The notes beneath the pieces are model-generated. The model did not search any database and was not told the DNA's origin. It worked only from the letters and a program-made list of their open reading frames with translations. From assembly GCA_002429085.1 (NCBI GenBank), contig DIYR01000044.1, forward strand, positions 23,858 through 87,857: 64,000 nt of DNA. The letters run 5' to 3'. Made by a program: the position numbers and the translations under genes. Shown piece by piece: positions 17,682 to 26,281 of the stretch; the stretch's first letter is position 1; every line of letters starts with the position of its first letter. Source of the DNA: Flavobacteriales bacterium UBA6049 (GTDB lineage: Bacteria > Bacteroidota > Bacteroidia > Flavobacteriales_G > Salibacteraceae).

Positions 17682-18310
17682 AACGTAAAGTTAAGGAGTG
17701 TAAAAAATCCGAACAGAATTAAATACAATCCAGCGGCTACTTTGTTCGATTTACCAAACGGCAAATAGAAATACACTAAGAGCATAATAAGCGCAATTAC
17801 ATACCATGCCACGTAATTCTGAACTGGAATAGTCATTCCATCCCAACTCCACATATCAAATGCCATGGCTACTGGTTCAATCAGAAAATCTAAGAATACC
17901 ATTAATGCTGCAGCTACAATTGCCTTCATAAACCACGGCAAAGGCATCCTACTGGTTACACCTGCACTTGCCAACGCCAGAATAAGCCAATTAACACCAA
18001 TCATAAGTGGTATGTCGTCAAGTTTTAATCCCAACGTGGCTCCGTACTCATACACACCGAAAACTTTTCCTGTTTTAACACCCAACCATTCAACCCCAAA
18101 TCCTGCTATGTAAATTCCAACTGCTGTGATCCAAAACAGCATATTCTTTCCTTCTTGAAACAACAAAAGAACGATAACGGAAAAGAGCAAATTAAGAGGC
18201 GTTAGCATCTGGAAATAGCCTTTCCATTCTGAGTTAAAACCTACTACTCCAACGGCATGTAAAATGAAAACAACTGCTAATGCGTAATGTGATTTTTCAA
18301 AGATTTTCAT
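17678..18310 (-). CDS. cruF: Carotenoid 1',2'-hydratase-like protein CruF (DUF422)
   Basis: A polytopic 210-residue membrane protein of the CruF/DUF422 family, which hydrates the psi end of gamma-carotene-type molecules to give a 1'-hydroxyl. Seen: about seven hydrophobic helices, the family segment FGVEWLGVKTGKVFGVYEYG, the LMIGVNWLI helix, and the acidic FLDFLIEPVAM segment followed by WSWDG, which are characteristic. It overlaps crtD by four bases at its start and crtZ by four bases at its end, a translationally coupled chain. CruF beside CrtD and CrtZ is the arrangement expected for saproxanthin or myxol synthesis in Flavobacteriia. Confidence 0.9.
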   Translation of the reverse strand: MKIFEKSHYALAVVFILHAVGVVGFNSEWKGYFQMLTPLNLLFSVIVLLLFQEGKNMLFWITAVGIYIAGFGVEWLGVKTGKVFGVYEYGATLGLKLDDIPLMIGVNWLILALASAGVTSRMPLPWFMKAIVAAALMVFLDFLIEPVAMAFDMWSWDGMTIPVQNYVAWYVIALIMLLVYFYLPFGKSNKVAAGLYLILFGFFTLLNFTL

Positions 18311-19773
18311 GCTGGAACTCGAACTAATTCAGTGGCAATTTTTGCTGATAATAAACATAACGGAATTCCTCCACCTGGGTGAACGCTTCCCCCACAAAAG
18401 TAAAGACCTTTAATGCGTTGAGAAAAGTTAGGGTGTCGCCAAAATGCACTAAACGCATTATTACTGCTAGATCCGTAAAGTGCGCCTTGATAACTGCTTG
18501 TGCGTTGTTCTATTAACCCGGGATGAAGAACTGATTCGTTTTGAATACGCTCTCCAATTTTTTGCTGAAGAATGCGCTCAATCTTGGCTATGATTCGTTC
18601 TCTAGCTACAGGAATTAGTTCATCCCAATTCATTGTATCTCTCCCCGGAACATTGATCATTACAAACCAATTCTCGCAATCAGCAGGAGCATCTTCTTTG
18701 GCTACTTTGCTAGATACATGAATGTAAACGGTTGGGTCTTCTACTAACTTAAAATCATCAAACAATGCTTTAAACTCACCTTGGTAATTGTCACTGAACA
18801 AAATATTATGTACATCCAATTCAGGATAAATGCCTTTCATTCCCCAATAAAAAATGAGTGCCGAACTGCTGCGCTCTTGCTTGAGTGTTTTTTCTGGAGC
18901 TGGTTCATTCGTTAATAATCTGCGATAGGTTGGTACCACATCCATGTTGCTAAATACAATATCTGCCAACATCAACCTGTCGTTTACTATAACACCTTTG
19001 GCAACTCCGTTTTCTACCTCAATAGATTGAACCCGTTGATTGGTGTGAAATGTAACTCCCAAATCTTTGGCCAATTGCACCAACGATTGTGTAATAGCAT
19101 GCATTCCTCCATGTGGAAAGTATGCGCCCTGATTGTGTTCTAAATGCGGAATAATACTGAGTACACCAGGCGCTTTATATGGATTACTTCCGTTATAGGT
19201 TGCAAAACGATTAAATAACTGAACGAGGTGTTTTTCTTTCAGCTTTGATTGATGCACCCCATCCATTGTGCTTGTTAAGTTGAGTTGATGCACATGCTTT
19301 AAGGCTTTCCACACATCGGCAGTAAAATAGTTCTTCCATTGATGAAGTGATTGCTCCAAAAACACGGGAGCAGTTTTGTTGTATAAGAGTGCACTATGCT
19401 CTAGAAAGTCTAAAATTACGTTGCGCTCTACCCCTACTTTGCTTTCTACCTCAGTAGCGAATTCCGTTGGATTTGCATATCCATGAATTACTGTTCCATC
19501 TTCCCAGAAGTAGTGACAAGTTTTATCGAGACGTTTGTATTGAAAGTAATCAGTAGGGTTTTTACCTGCTAGCGTAAAAAGTTCATCTACTAAGAAGGGC
19601 ATAGTAAAAAGTGACGGGCCTGCATCAAAACGATAACCACCTTGTTCAAATGCTGTGAGTTTTCCTCCTAAGTAATTGTTTGCTTCGTGCACATGCACTT
19701 GGTAACCTTTTACCGCTAACCGTATGCTACTGGCTATTCCGGCAATGCCAGAACCAACAATTCGTGCAATCAT
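18307..19773 (-). CDS. crtD: Carotenoid desaturase of the CrtD type
   Basis: An FAD-dependent carotenoid desaturase of 488 residues. The N-terminal dinucleotide fold is VGSGIAGIASSIRLAVKGY, followed by NNYLGGKLTAF and YRFDAGPSLFTMP; the C-terminal flavin motif is GLYFCGGSVHPGGGIPLCLLSA. The EANNYLGGKL...DAGPSLFTMP wording is that of CrtD (1'-hydroxycarotenoid 3',4'-desaturase), as I recall it from Flavobacteriia, not of phytoene desaturase CrtI. The neighbouring cruF supports that reading, since CruF makes the 1'-hydroxy substrate. It starts in a 4-base overlap with the redoxin gene and ends in a 4-base overlap with cruF. A CrtI function cannot be excluded from sequence alone. Confidence 0.9.
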   Translation of the reverse strand: MIARIVGSGIAGIASSIRLAVKGYQVHVHEANNYLGGKLTAFEQGGYRFDAGPSLFTMPFLVDELFTLAGKNPTDYFQYKRLDKTCHYFWEDGTVIHGYANPTEFATEVESKVGVERNVILDFLEHSALLYNKTAPVFLEQSLHQWKNYFTADVWKALKHVHQLNLTSTMDGVHQSKLKEKHLVQLFNRFATYNGSNPYKAPGVLSIIPHLEHNQGAYFPHGGMHAITQSLVQLAKDLGVTFHTNQRVQSIEVENGVAKGVIVNDRLMLADIVFSNMDVVPTYRRLLTNEPAPEKTLKQERSSSALIFYWGMKGIYPELDVHNILFSDNYQGEFKALFDDFKLVEDPTVYIHVSSKVAKEDAPADCENWFVMINVPGRDTMNWDELIPVARERIIAKIERILQQKIGERIQNESVLHPGLIEQRTSSYQGALYGSSSNNAFSAFWRHPNFSQRIKGLYFCGGSVHPGGGIPLCLLSAKIATELVRVPA

Positions 19774-20312
19774 GAACCTTGAATTTTGCAGGCTGCTAGA
19801 TCCACATAATTTGGCCTATCTGATGCATATTCATGGGTAAACTTATTGATGATTTTACCTTGTTGAATAATGAATACACCTGGCATTTGCCATCCATCGC
19901 CTTGTTCAGGCCCAATAAGATGGCCATTTATTATTCCAGCCAAAAAGCCTCTCCACCAAACACGCAGCCCGAATACTTGATACCACTTAGCTCTAAACAA
20001 CTGAAAGGCTTGATATAATTCTTGATGGGGATCAGAAATGCGATGAAGGTTTTCTATATCGTATAAACCAAAAATCTTGTGGGCATGAGCATCACTCACT
20101 TGATGAACCAGTACTATAATGGTTCCTGTTGCCTCAATATCTGCCTTGCGTTGACTGATATCTGCCATTGATTCGCGACAAAACGTACATCCGAAATGGC
20201 GCAAAAAAACAAGCATCACTTTTTGGTGTTGACCTAACTCTTCGAGTGTTACGCCTTTGTTAGTTTGAACGTGAATCAATAAATCCATCGGAATTCCTTC
20301 TCTATTCTTCAT
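19770..20312 (-). CDS. AhpC/TSA-like thioredoxin-fold redoxin (SelL-related)
   Basis: A thioredoxin-fold protein of 180 residues with an active-site CxxC (FLRHFGCTFCRES, near residue 42), of the peroxiredoxin-like SelL-related group. The later segments GDGWQMPGVFIIQQGKI and HEYASDRPNY are typical of that group. There is no signal peptide, so it is cytoplasmic. ATG at 20312 is used; a second in-frame ATG nine codons on (MDLLIHVQTNKG) is equally possible. It is the first gene of the carotenoid block and its stop overlaps the crtD start (ATGA). The electron donor and target are unknown. Placement suggests a role linked to oxidative or photo-oxidative stress, which is inference. Confidence 0.85.
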   Translation of the reverse strand: MKNREGIPMDLLIHVQTNKGVTLEELGQHQKVMLVFLRHFGCTFCRESMADISQRKADIEATGTIIVLVHQVSDAHAHKIFGLYDIENLHRISDPHQELYQAFQLFRAKWYQVFGLRVWWRGFLAGIINGHLIGPEQGDGWQMPGVFIIQQGKIINKFTHEYASDRPNYVDLAACKIQGS

Positions 20313-20413
20313 AACAGCTAGATTGAACTCCTGTTCGATATTTTATAAGCCAAATGCATCATGTGTGTTAATAGCGAAAATAAACAAGGGCTTGAGAGGA
20401 TTGTTTTAATGCC

Positions 20414-20989
20414 ATGCGGAAATTCTCATGGAACTTAAAACACGCCTTTATTGCTTGGTTTGGTGTAACCATGATTGTTTTAGTAGTGACTTTTCCAAAA
20501 GACAGACCAATTCGTATAGATACGGCTGAATTTAGAATGCCTGAAAACGAAGAAATTTACTTTAAAAACATACGTAGTTTCTACTATGAGCTAGAAGAGA
20601 GAGATGATGCTGGTTTTAACCTGTACAGATTAAAAACCAGAAGAATAGACACAACAGAACCCAACTTTCAATTAGCCATTGTTCAAAATTGGCGTCAAGA
20701 CCAAGCTTATCTTATTGTTGAACCTAATAACGTATGGGAAAAGCCTGATACGATGCAATTGGCCGTACGTGATGGCGACAATCATGATACCATTCGTATT
20801 ACTACTTGGAATACAATAGAACAATACTTTTTTGCAGCTCACTTATACATGGCTTTGAGAGAAGAAGACTGTAGCTATAAACTGCTTATAAACAAGCAAT
20901 GGGTTTCTGTTCTAGCAAATGGAGAAGACAGATTGAATTTGAAAACTACCCTGAAAGACTATTTCAAATTGGTAGGAAAAATGCCGTAG
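20414..20989 (+). CDS. Membrane-anchored protein of unknown function
   Basis: I do not recognise this 191-residue protein. It has a short basic N-terminus (MRKFSWNLKH), one hydrophobic helix (FIAWFGVTMIVLVVTF) acting as an uncleaved anchor, and a soluble outer domain of mixed alpha/beta composition rich in Asp, Glu and Arg. The domain contains FYYELEERDDAGFNLYRL, IVQNWRQDQAYLIVEPN and an EDCSYKLLINKQW segment. There is no lipobox and no sorting domain. It is read divergently from the carotenoid block with 101 bases between starts and could share that control region. The start at 20414 is the only reasonable ATG. Confidence 0.75.
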   Translation: MRKFSWNLKHAFIAWFGVTMIVLVVTFPKDRPIRIDTAEFRMPENEEIYFKNIRSFYYELEERDDAGFNLYRLKTRRIDTTEPNFQLAIVQNWRQDQAYLIVEPNNVWEKPDTMQLAVRDGDNHDTIRITTWNTIEQYFFAAHLYMALREEDCSYKLLINKQWVSVLANGEDRLNLKTTLKDYFKLVGKMP

Positions 20990-21088
20990 TACAGATTCGA
21001 GAGCCAAGTTTACAATGAAAGGTGTTAGAAGCTTGATTTTTGCTGATTGATTCAAAAGCACTAGCTTTAGGGTGCTAAAAGAAAAATC

Positions 21089-21322
21089 ATGATTAAAAAG
21101 ATAGCTATAGGATCAGCACTATCATTGTTTGTTTTGTTCAGCAATTACAGCATTGCTTCTGTTGCAACAACAATGACTGATGTTGAAATGACTCAAAGTG
21201 AGCCAGATCAAGAAGACCCAAAGTCTAAAAAGAAAAAGAAGAGTAAAAAAGGTGAGAGCTGCTGCGCTAAGAGCTCTGAAAAATCTTGCTCTAAAAAAGG
21301 ATCTGAAGAGAAAAAGAAATAA
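21089..21322 (+). CDS. Small secreted Lys- and Cys-rich protein
   Basis: A 77-residue product: a clear signal peptide (MIKKIAIGSALSLFVLFS...SIAS), an acidic linker (TQSEPDQEDP), then a lysine-rich tail with runs of Lys/Ser and four cysteines (ESCCAKS, KSCSKKG) ending EEKKK. Its own ATG, a signal peptide and a good terminator 20 bases downstream support a real gene. The function is unknown. A cysteine/lysine-rich exported peptide might bind metal ions or nucleic acids or polyanions; that is speculation. Composition is extreme, so homology searches will be uninformative without low-complexity filtering. Confidence 0.7.
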   Translation: MIKKIAIGSALSLFVLFSNYSIASVATTMTDVEMTQSEPDQEDPKSKKKKKSKKGESCCAKSSEKSCSKKGSEEKKK

Positions 21323-21342
21323 TATCACTCTTTTCAAGAGTC

Positions 21343-21373
21343 AAAGGCATCTTAGAAATAGGGTGCCTTTTTT
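21343..21373 (+). terminator. Terminator after the Lys/Cys-rich small gene
   Basis: AAAGGCATC (21343-21351) pairs with GGTGCCTTT (21362-21370) including one T-G pair, 10-base loop, followed by TTTT. It lies 20 bases after the stop at 21322. Confidence 0.75.
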
Positions 21374-21391
21374 GTTACTAAATCACTCCTC

Positions 21392-22438
21392 ATGTATAAA
21401 CTACTCACTTTAATTCAACTGTTATTTATCCCCTTTCTGAGTTTCTCACAGAAAACCGTGGTACATGCGCCAAATAACCAGTCTATTTCAACTTTTCAGT
21501 TGTTTGAAGCAAAGAACGAAGCCTTGATTTTTCATGTTTCTTATGATAAAGGACTTGCTAAAGGATCACTTACATTTGGTTTACCTCAATTATCTCAACT
21601 AAACTTACTCCATTGTAAATCGGAATATACCTCTACATCAACACTTAATCTTTACAATTCGTCTGCTTATAAAGTGAATAATTATAGAATAGTCACTTTA
21701 CCTAATTCATCGAGTATTATAGTGTTCTCAACAGAAAATGGAAGGCTAGGAATTTCGAAGTCAACTAATGATGATGAACTAAACAGAAGTGAGGTAATCC
21801 ATAACATAAGAATCAATCAATTCTACAAATGTGCTGTATTCTCAGACACGCTTTGGATTCTAGCAAAAACATCAAACGGATATGAATCATTATCCTGCCC
21901 AATCTCAAGCTTGGCTAATATTTCACGATCACAAATACCTAATATATCTTCTATACCTACGATTGATCAAAAATCAGAACGGTTCGTTTACACCTGTAAT
22001 TTGATATCAAAACACCCTCATATTCAATGCGTAAATCCATTTGAAGAAGCTATAAGCCCCTCTTTTTATTTTCTAATCAACAACCAAAGAACTGTCGGAT
22101 TCAAAGATGAGGGACATTTTGAACTTATTAACCCAAACAATAAAACAACTATTTCAGAGGAACTTATATCCATCTCTTCAACCAACGGAAAGTACATTGT
22201 AACCCTTTCAAAAGACCATTCATCTTTTTCTATTAGGCTATTTAATAGCGAACTTGAAGAGGTAGGTCATTCCAAAATACAAACAGAAGGGGTTATTATC
22301 ACAAATCTATACTCTGATGAAAACAACGGTGTATTAGTTACGGGCACAATATCAATGAATGATGATTCACAAAAACAGAATGGAATCTACATTCGACTTT
22401 CTGAAAATGATTTGAAATCAAATCTTTCAATTCATTAA
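21392..22438 (+). CDS. Secreted protein of unknown function, probably beta-rich
   Basis: A 348-residue exported protein: signal peptide MYKLLTLIQLLFIPFLSFSQ, then a Ser/Asn/Ile-rich region made of short strands (SIIVFSTENGRLGIS, FSDTLWILAKTSNG, KYIVTLSKDHSSFSIRLFN, NNGVLVTGTISMNDDS). The alternation of aromatic/hydrophobic strands with polar turns suggests a beta-propeller or beta-sandwich, but I cannot assign a family. No T9SS C-terminal motif is seen and it ends NLSIH. Codon use is richer in AT than its neighbours, which may mark lower expression or a lineage-specific gene. The stop overlaps the convergent DUF72 gene by four bases. Confidence 0.75.
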   Translation: MYKLLTLIQLLFIPFLSFSQKTVVHAPNNQSISTFQLFEAKNEALIFHVSYDKGLAKGSLTFGLPQLSQLNLLHCKSEYTSTSTLNLYNSSAYKVNNYRIVTLPNSSSIIVFSTENGRLGISKSTNDDELNRSEVIHNIRINQFYKCAVFSDTLWILAKTSNGYESLSCPISSLANISRSQIPNISSIPTIDQKSERFVYTCNLISKHPHIQCVNPFEEAISPSFYFLINNQRTVGFKDEGHFELINPNNKTTISEELISISSTNGKYIVTLSKDHSSFSIRLFNSELEEVGHSKIQTEGVIITNLYSDENNGVLVTGTISMNDDSQKQNGIYIRLSENDLKSNLSIH

Positions 22439-23331
22439 AACAAACTTCCTTGTTCACTTACGCGAGAGGGAATTGGCAATTGCTGATTAAACTGTCTGTT
22501 AATGAGTTGATTCCAATGAATTAAAGTCTCAGGTGTTTTGATGCTATCTGGTTGGTGCATTAAAACATATACTTCTTTAATTCCCTGATCTGTCCATGTT
22601 TTGAAGCGTTTATTCCATTCGTCTATCCGTGCATAATCTGTAGGGTGCAACTCATAGCCACCAAAACGCATTAATACAAATGGTGCTGTTAATTGCATGT
22701 GTACAGCATCTCTTCTTCCAGCAGTATCGCTCATGCAAGCACCAACTTCTAAGTTGAGTAGTTCTTCAAAAAACGATTGATTCTCTGCCTCAAACCAAGA
22801 CTCATGACGAAACTCAACGGCTAATCGTAAATCGCGAGGTAAGTCGTGTAAATAATGAAACAACTGCTCTGCCTTTTGGGCGGTAAAGTTTGGTGGCAGT
22901 TGAATAAAACAAGGGCCAAGTTTGTTCTCTAATGCTAAGATTGACGCTAAGAAATCATCTGTAATGTCTTGAGAATTTTGAAATCGCCTTCTATGCGAAA
23001 CAGTTTGTGGCCATTTCGGACAAAAACGAAACTCATCGTTCACTTTATCTGCCCACCCCTTTACTGTTTTATGAGGAAACACTCGGTAATGCGTAGCATT
23101 TAACTCAATGGTATTGAACATGCGCTGATAGTGAATCAGAAAGTCAGTAGACTTTGTTTTAGCAGGAAACCATTCACCAATCCATTCTGGCCTACCAAAC
23201 TGCGTTCCTCCAGTATAAAATCTTGGACGATTATTTGATTCTAGTTGTTTGAATAGTTGCTTCGTTACCTCACCATCAGCAGGAAGCGAGAAATCAATTC
23301 CTTCAATATGCTCTAGCTTACCGAACTTCAT
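22435..23331 (-). CDS. DUF72 family protein (YecE-like TIM barrel)
   Basis: A 298-residue cytoplasmic protein of the DUF72 (YecE) family, a TIM-barrel of unknown function. Typical signatures are RFYTGGTQFGRPEWIGEWFP at the N-terminus, FNTIELNATHYRV, FRFCPKWPQTVSHRRR, a Q-L-P-P segment (FIQLPPNF), RLAVEFRHESWF, and the C-terminal VYVLMHQPDS. No enzymatic activity is established for the family as far as I know. The start overlaps the DUF3820 gene end by 14 bases, so MATE exporter, DUF3820 and DUF72 genes form one run in the order of transcription. ATG at 23331. Confidence 0.92.
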   Translation of the reverse strand: MKFGKLEHIEGIDFSLPADGEVTKQLFKQLESNNRPRFYTGGTQFGRPEWIGEWFPAKTKSTDFLIHYQRMFNTIELNATHYRVFPHKTVKGWADKVNDEFRFCPKWPQTVSHRRRFQNSQDITDDFLASILALENKLGPCFIQLPPNFTAQKAEQLFHYLHDLPRDLRLAVEFRHESWFEAENQSFFEELLNLEVGACMSDTAGRRDAVHMQLTAPFVLMRFGGYELHPTDYARIDEWNKRFKTWTDQGIKEVYVLMHQPDSIKTPETLIHWNQLINRQFNQQLPIPSRVSEQGSLF

Positions 23332-23545
23332 ATCTAGCTTTCAATTCCGTTAAAATTGGTTCTAGTCCGTTCAACTTAATCTCATAAACAGTGGCTAGCT
23401 GTTCTCCTAACTTTCCTTTTGGAAACCCACCTTTACGCAAAAACCACTCTAGGTAAGCAATGGGTAAATCGCACAACAACGTGCCCTCGTATTTGCCAAA
23501 AGGCATCTTGGTGGTAACAATCTTTACGAGTACTTCTTTATCCAC
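23318..23545 (-). CDS. DUF3820 family small protein
   Basis: A 75-residue cytoplasmic protein of the DUF3820 family. The diagnostic core is MPFGKYEGTLLCDLP followed by YLEWFLRKGGFPKGKLG, close to the whole of this short family. Some relatives were labelled 'putative quorum-sensing-regulated virulence factor', which tells little about function. It overlaps the MATE gene end by eight bases and the DUF72 gene start by 14 bases, so expression is surely coupled. ATG at 23545 (MDKEVLVKI). Confidence 0.88.
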   Translation of the reverse strand: MDKEVLVKIVTTKMPFGKYEGTLLCDLPIAYLEWFLRKGGFPKGKLGEQLATVYEIKLNGLEPILTELKARYEVR

Positions 23546-24896
23546 GTTGATTCGCCTCCAAGCTTAACTCTTTTACACGTTTATTGAATCTAAAACCTAA
23601 AGCGATGGCAGATACTGTTAAACCAATAGCTAATCCATACCAAATTCCTTCGGCTTTCATATCCAATGTAATTCCCAATACATAAGCCAATGGCAACGCA
23701 ATTACCCAATATGCAATGAAGGTAATCCCAGTAGGAATGCGTACATCTGTTAACCCTCTTAATGCGGCTAAGCCAACTGCTTGCACACCATCACTTAATT
23801 GGAACATAACAGCGATTATTAGTAACGAAGAAGCAATTCCTATTACTTCTGGCTCTTGAATATATAAAGTTGGTAGCCAATCTTTTCCTACTAAAAACAC
23901 CACCCCAAAAGCCATCATTACAATAACAGCTAGAACCAACGATGTTTTGGCAGCTTCCATGAGGTTTCTAAAATCTTTTCTACCCAATTGGTTCCCAACA
24001 CGAACTGTTGCGGCTGCAGCCAAGCCACTAGCAATCATATAACTCACACTTGCTAAACTAATAGCAACGTTGTGTGCAGCTTGAGCTTGAGGAGAAATCC
24101 ACCCGGTCATTAATGCTGCAAATGCAAAAGCTCCTACCTCAAAAATCATTTGCAAGCCAGTAGGCAAACCAACATCTACCAATCGTTTGGCTATGTGTTT
24201 ATCCCAAGTGTTCCAAACAATTGCCTTCCAGTACGATTTGAATGGCTCTTGAGACATCACTAACCCCAACATAGCCGCTAGCATAACCCATCTTGAAACC
24301 AATGTTGCTAAACCTGCTCCATTCAGTCCCATGGCTGGAAAACCAAACTCACCGTAAATCAACACATAGTTCAACCCTATGTTTACTGCATTTCCAATCA
24401 GTGTAATTACCATAGCTGGTTTGGTACTAGAAAGTCCTTCTGCAAACTGACGTAAGGTGAAGAACAGCATCATAGGAACCATGGTGGCGTTCAAATAAAA
24501 AAGGTATTCTTTAGCAGCTGTTGCCACCTCAGGATCTTGTCCCATTTGGTCTAAGAACAAGGAAATCACTCCTAGAATAACACTTAAAATAACTGATAAT
24601 GCAAAACTTAGAATAAAGCCATGTTGCAAAACTTTAGCAATTCGACCATAGTCTTTTTCGCCATCTGCATTGGCTATAAGTGGGCTCAAAGCATAATTTG
24701 CTCCAATTCCAAAAATCATTAACACCACAAAAATACTGACAGCCAATGTTGCAGCAGCCAGAGGAATTGTACCCAATCGACCAACCATAATGGAGTCTGC
24801 CTGCCCTACCATTACTTGCCCAAATTGACTGAGCATTACTGGATAAGCCAAACGCCATGTTTTGATATAGTGCCAACGCTTTCGAAGTGTTTTCAT
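23538..24896 (-). CDS. MATE family multidrug/Na+ efflux transporter
   Basis: A 452-residue inner-membrane protein with twelve hydrophobic helices in two similar halves, the MATE fold. Family segments include LAYPVMLSQFGQVMVGQADSIMVGRLG at the start and NVAISLASVSYMIASGLAAAATVRVGNQLGRKD in the second half. It belongs to the NorM-like group. The likely role is export of cationic compounds driven by Na+ or H+; the substrate cannot be read. First gene of a three-gene run (MATE, DUF3820, DUF72), divergent from the aminotransferase gene with 221 bases between. Confidence 0.93.
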   Translation of the reverse strand: MKTLRKRWHYIKTWRLAYPVMLSQFGQVMVGQADSIMVGRLGTIPLAAATLAVSIFVVLMIFGIGANYALSPLIANADGEKDYGRIAKVLQHGFILSFALSVILSVILGVISLFLDQMGQDPEVATAAKEYLFYLNATMVPMMLFFTLRQFAEGLSSTKPAMVITLIGNAVNIGLNYVLIYGEFGFPAMGLNGAGLATLVSRWVMLAAMLGLVMSQEPFKSYWKAIVWNTWDKHIAKRLVDVGLPTGLQMIFEVGAFAFAALMTGWISPQAQAAHNVAISLASVSYMIASGLAAAATVRVGNQLGRKDFRNLMEAAKTSLVLAVIVMMAFGVVFLVGKDWLPTLYIQEPEVIGIASSLLIIAVMFQLSDGVQAVGLAALRGLTDVRIPTGITFIAYWVIALPLAYVLGITLDMKAEGIWYGLAIGLTVSAIALGFRFNKRVKELSLEANQRG

Positions 24897-25083
24897 AACC
24901 AGCCCGCGAAGGTAGTTTGAGTATTTGTGTTCTTGATGAATTTAGTTGAACAAGTGCTTATTAAATAATCTTCAACCAAGAGTAGACGAAAGTTAAGAGC
25001 TGAAGATCAATATGTATTCATATTTTTTTATTCCAGTATTATCCATAAGGCAAGCTCTTACCTACTTCAGACGGGATTTTGGC

Positions 25084-25091
25084 TACATTTG
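25084..25091 (+). promoter_or_regulatory. Candidate -7 element for the aminotransferase gene
   Basis: TACATTTG fits the Bacteroidota TAnnTTTG -7 consensus, and lies 26 bases before the GTG start at 25118. No clear TTTG -33 partner is seen at 17-23 bases, so support is moderate. Confidence 0.4.
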
Positions 25092-25117
25092 CGCCTCGAT
25101 TTTGAAAAGGGCACTTA

Positions 25118-26272
25118 GTGGAATATCCAAATACAATCAGTTCTAAACTTCCTAAAGTAGGCACTACTATTTTTACAGTGATGAGTAAAATGGCTAACGA
25201 TTTCAATGCCATTAATTTATCACAAGGGTTCCCTGATTTTCCAGTGGATCCTAAATTGATAGAGCTGGTAAACCACTTTATGCAAAAAGGGTATAATCAA
25301 TATCCTCCTATGGCTGGTATTATGCCACTTCGCGAAGGAATTGCTGCCAAAACAGAGCAATTATACGGAGCTCAGTATAATCCAGAATCAGAGGTTTTAG
25401 TTACTGCAGGTGCTACACAAGCTATCTTCACAGCTATTCAGGCATTGATTAGAGAAGAGGATGAAGTTATCATCTTCACCCCCGCATACGATTGTTATGC
25501 CCCAGCTGTAGAACTAGCAGGTGGTAAAACAATTTACGTTCCGTTAGAAGCTCCTGATTTTAAGATTGATTGGGAAGAGGTTAAAAAACTAGTGACGCGC
25601 AGAACGCGTATGATCTTGATTAACACTCCTCACAACCCAACAGGAACTACTTGGAAACAAGAAGATCTGGTTCAACTAGAGCGTATTACAAGCGGAAATG
25701 ATATCTTGATTTTGAGCGATGAGGTTTATGAACACATCGTTTTTGATGGCGAAGAGCACCAAAGTGTTGCTAAGTATCCGAACCTTGCCGAGCGAAGCAT
25801 TATTGTAGGTTCATTCGGTAAAACTTTTCACGCTACAGGTTGGAAAGTTGGGTATGCTTTGGCTCCTAAAAATATCATGGCCGAAATACGAAAAGTGCAC
25901 CAGTACAATGTATTCACCGTGAATCATCCTGTGCAATATGCACTAGCTGAATACTTGAAAGATTCTTCTAATTACAACGAAGTATCTGCTATGTATGAAG
26001 AAAAGCGCAACTTCTTTTTACGCGCTATTTCTGGTTCTCGTTTTACAACCATTCCTTCGGCAGGAACATATTTTCAGCTATTAGGATACGACAAGCTAAG
26101 CGATAAAAACGACATTGAATTTGCTGAGAAACTAACGAAGGAACATGGTGTTGCATCTATTCCTATTTCAGTTTTCTATCACAATCAAGTTCAAAACTCA
26201 ATGCTACGCTTCTGTTTTGCTAAAGAGAATGAAACGCTTGAAAAAGCAGCAGAAATTCTCGTGAAGCTGTAG
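25118..26272 (+). CDS. PLP-dependent aminotransferase, class I/II, methionine-type
   Basis: A fold-type I aminotransferase of 384 residues, near methionine aminotransferase (YbdL) and kynurenine aminotransferase. Seen: INLSQGFPDFPVDP at the N-terminus, the PLP site with TAGATQAIF, NTPHNPTGTTW, SDEVYEHIVFDG (the Asp/Tyr pair contacting PLP), and the Schiff-base lysine in GSFGKTFHATGWKVGY. A C-terminal MLRFCFAKENETL carries the substrate-carboxylate arginine. The start is GTG (MEYPNTISSK) because no ATG fits. A plausible role is the last transamination of methionine salvage, or a general aromatic/methionine transaminase. It lies ten bases before the chloride channel gene. Confidence 0.92.
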   Translation: MEYPNTISSKLPKVGTTIFTVMSKMANDFNAINLSQGFPDFPVDPKLIELVNHFMQKGYNQYPPMAGIMPLREGIAAKTEQLYGAQYNPESEVLVTAGATQAIFTAIQALIREEDEVIIFTPAYDCYAPAVELAGGKTIYVPLEAPDFKIDWEEVKKLVTRRTRMILINTPHNPTGTTWKQEDLVQLERITSGNDILILSDEVYEHIVFDGEEHQSVAKYPNLAERSIIVGSFGKTFHATGWKVGYALAPKNIMAEIRKVHQYNVFTVNHPVQYALAEYLKDSSNYNEVSAMYEEKRNFFLRAISGSRFTTIPSAGTYFQLLGYDKLSDKNDIEFAEKLTKEHGVASIPISVFYHNQVQNSMLRFCFAKENETLEKAAEILVKL

Positions 26273-26281
26273 TTTCGTACC

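Noticed and set aside
21122..21337. Minus-strand frame opposite the Lys/Cys-rich gene
   Set aside because: Its Phe/Leu-rich composition is simply the complement of AAG/AAA codons; the plus frame has a signal peptide and terminator.
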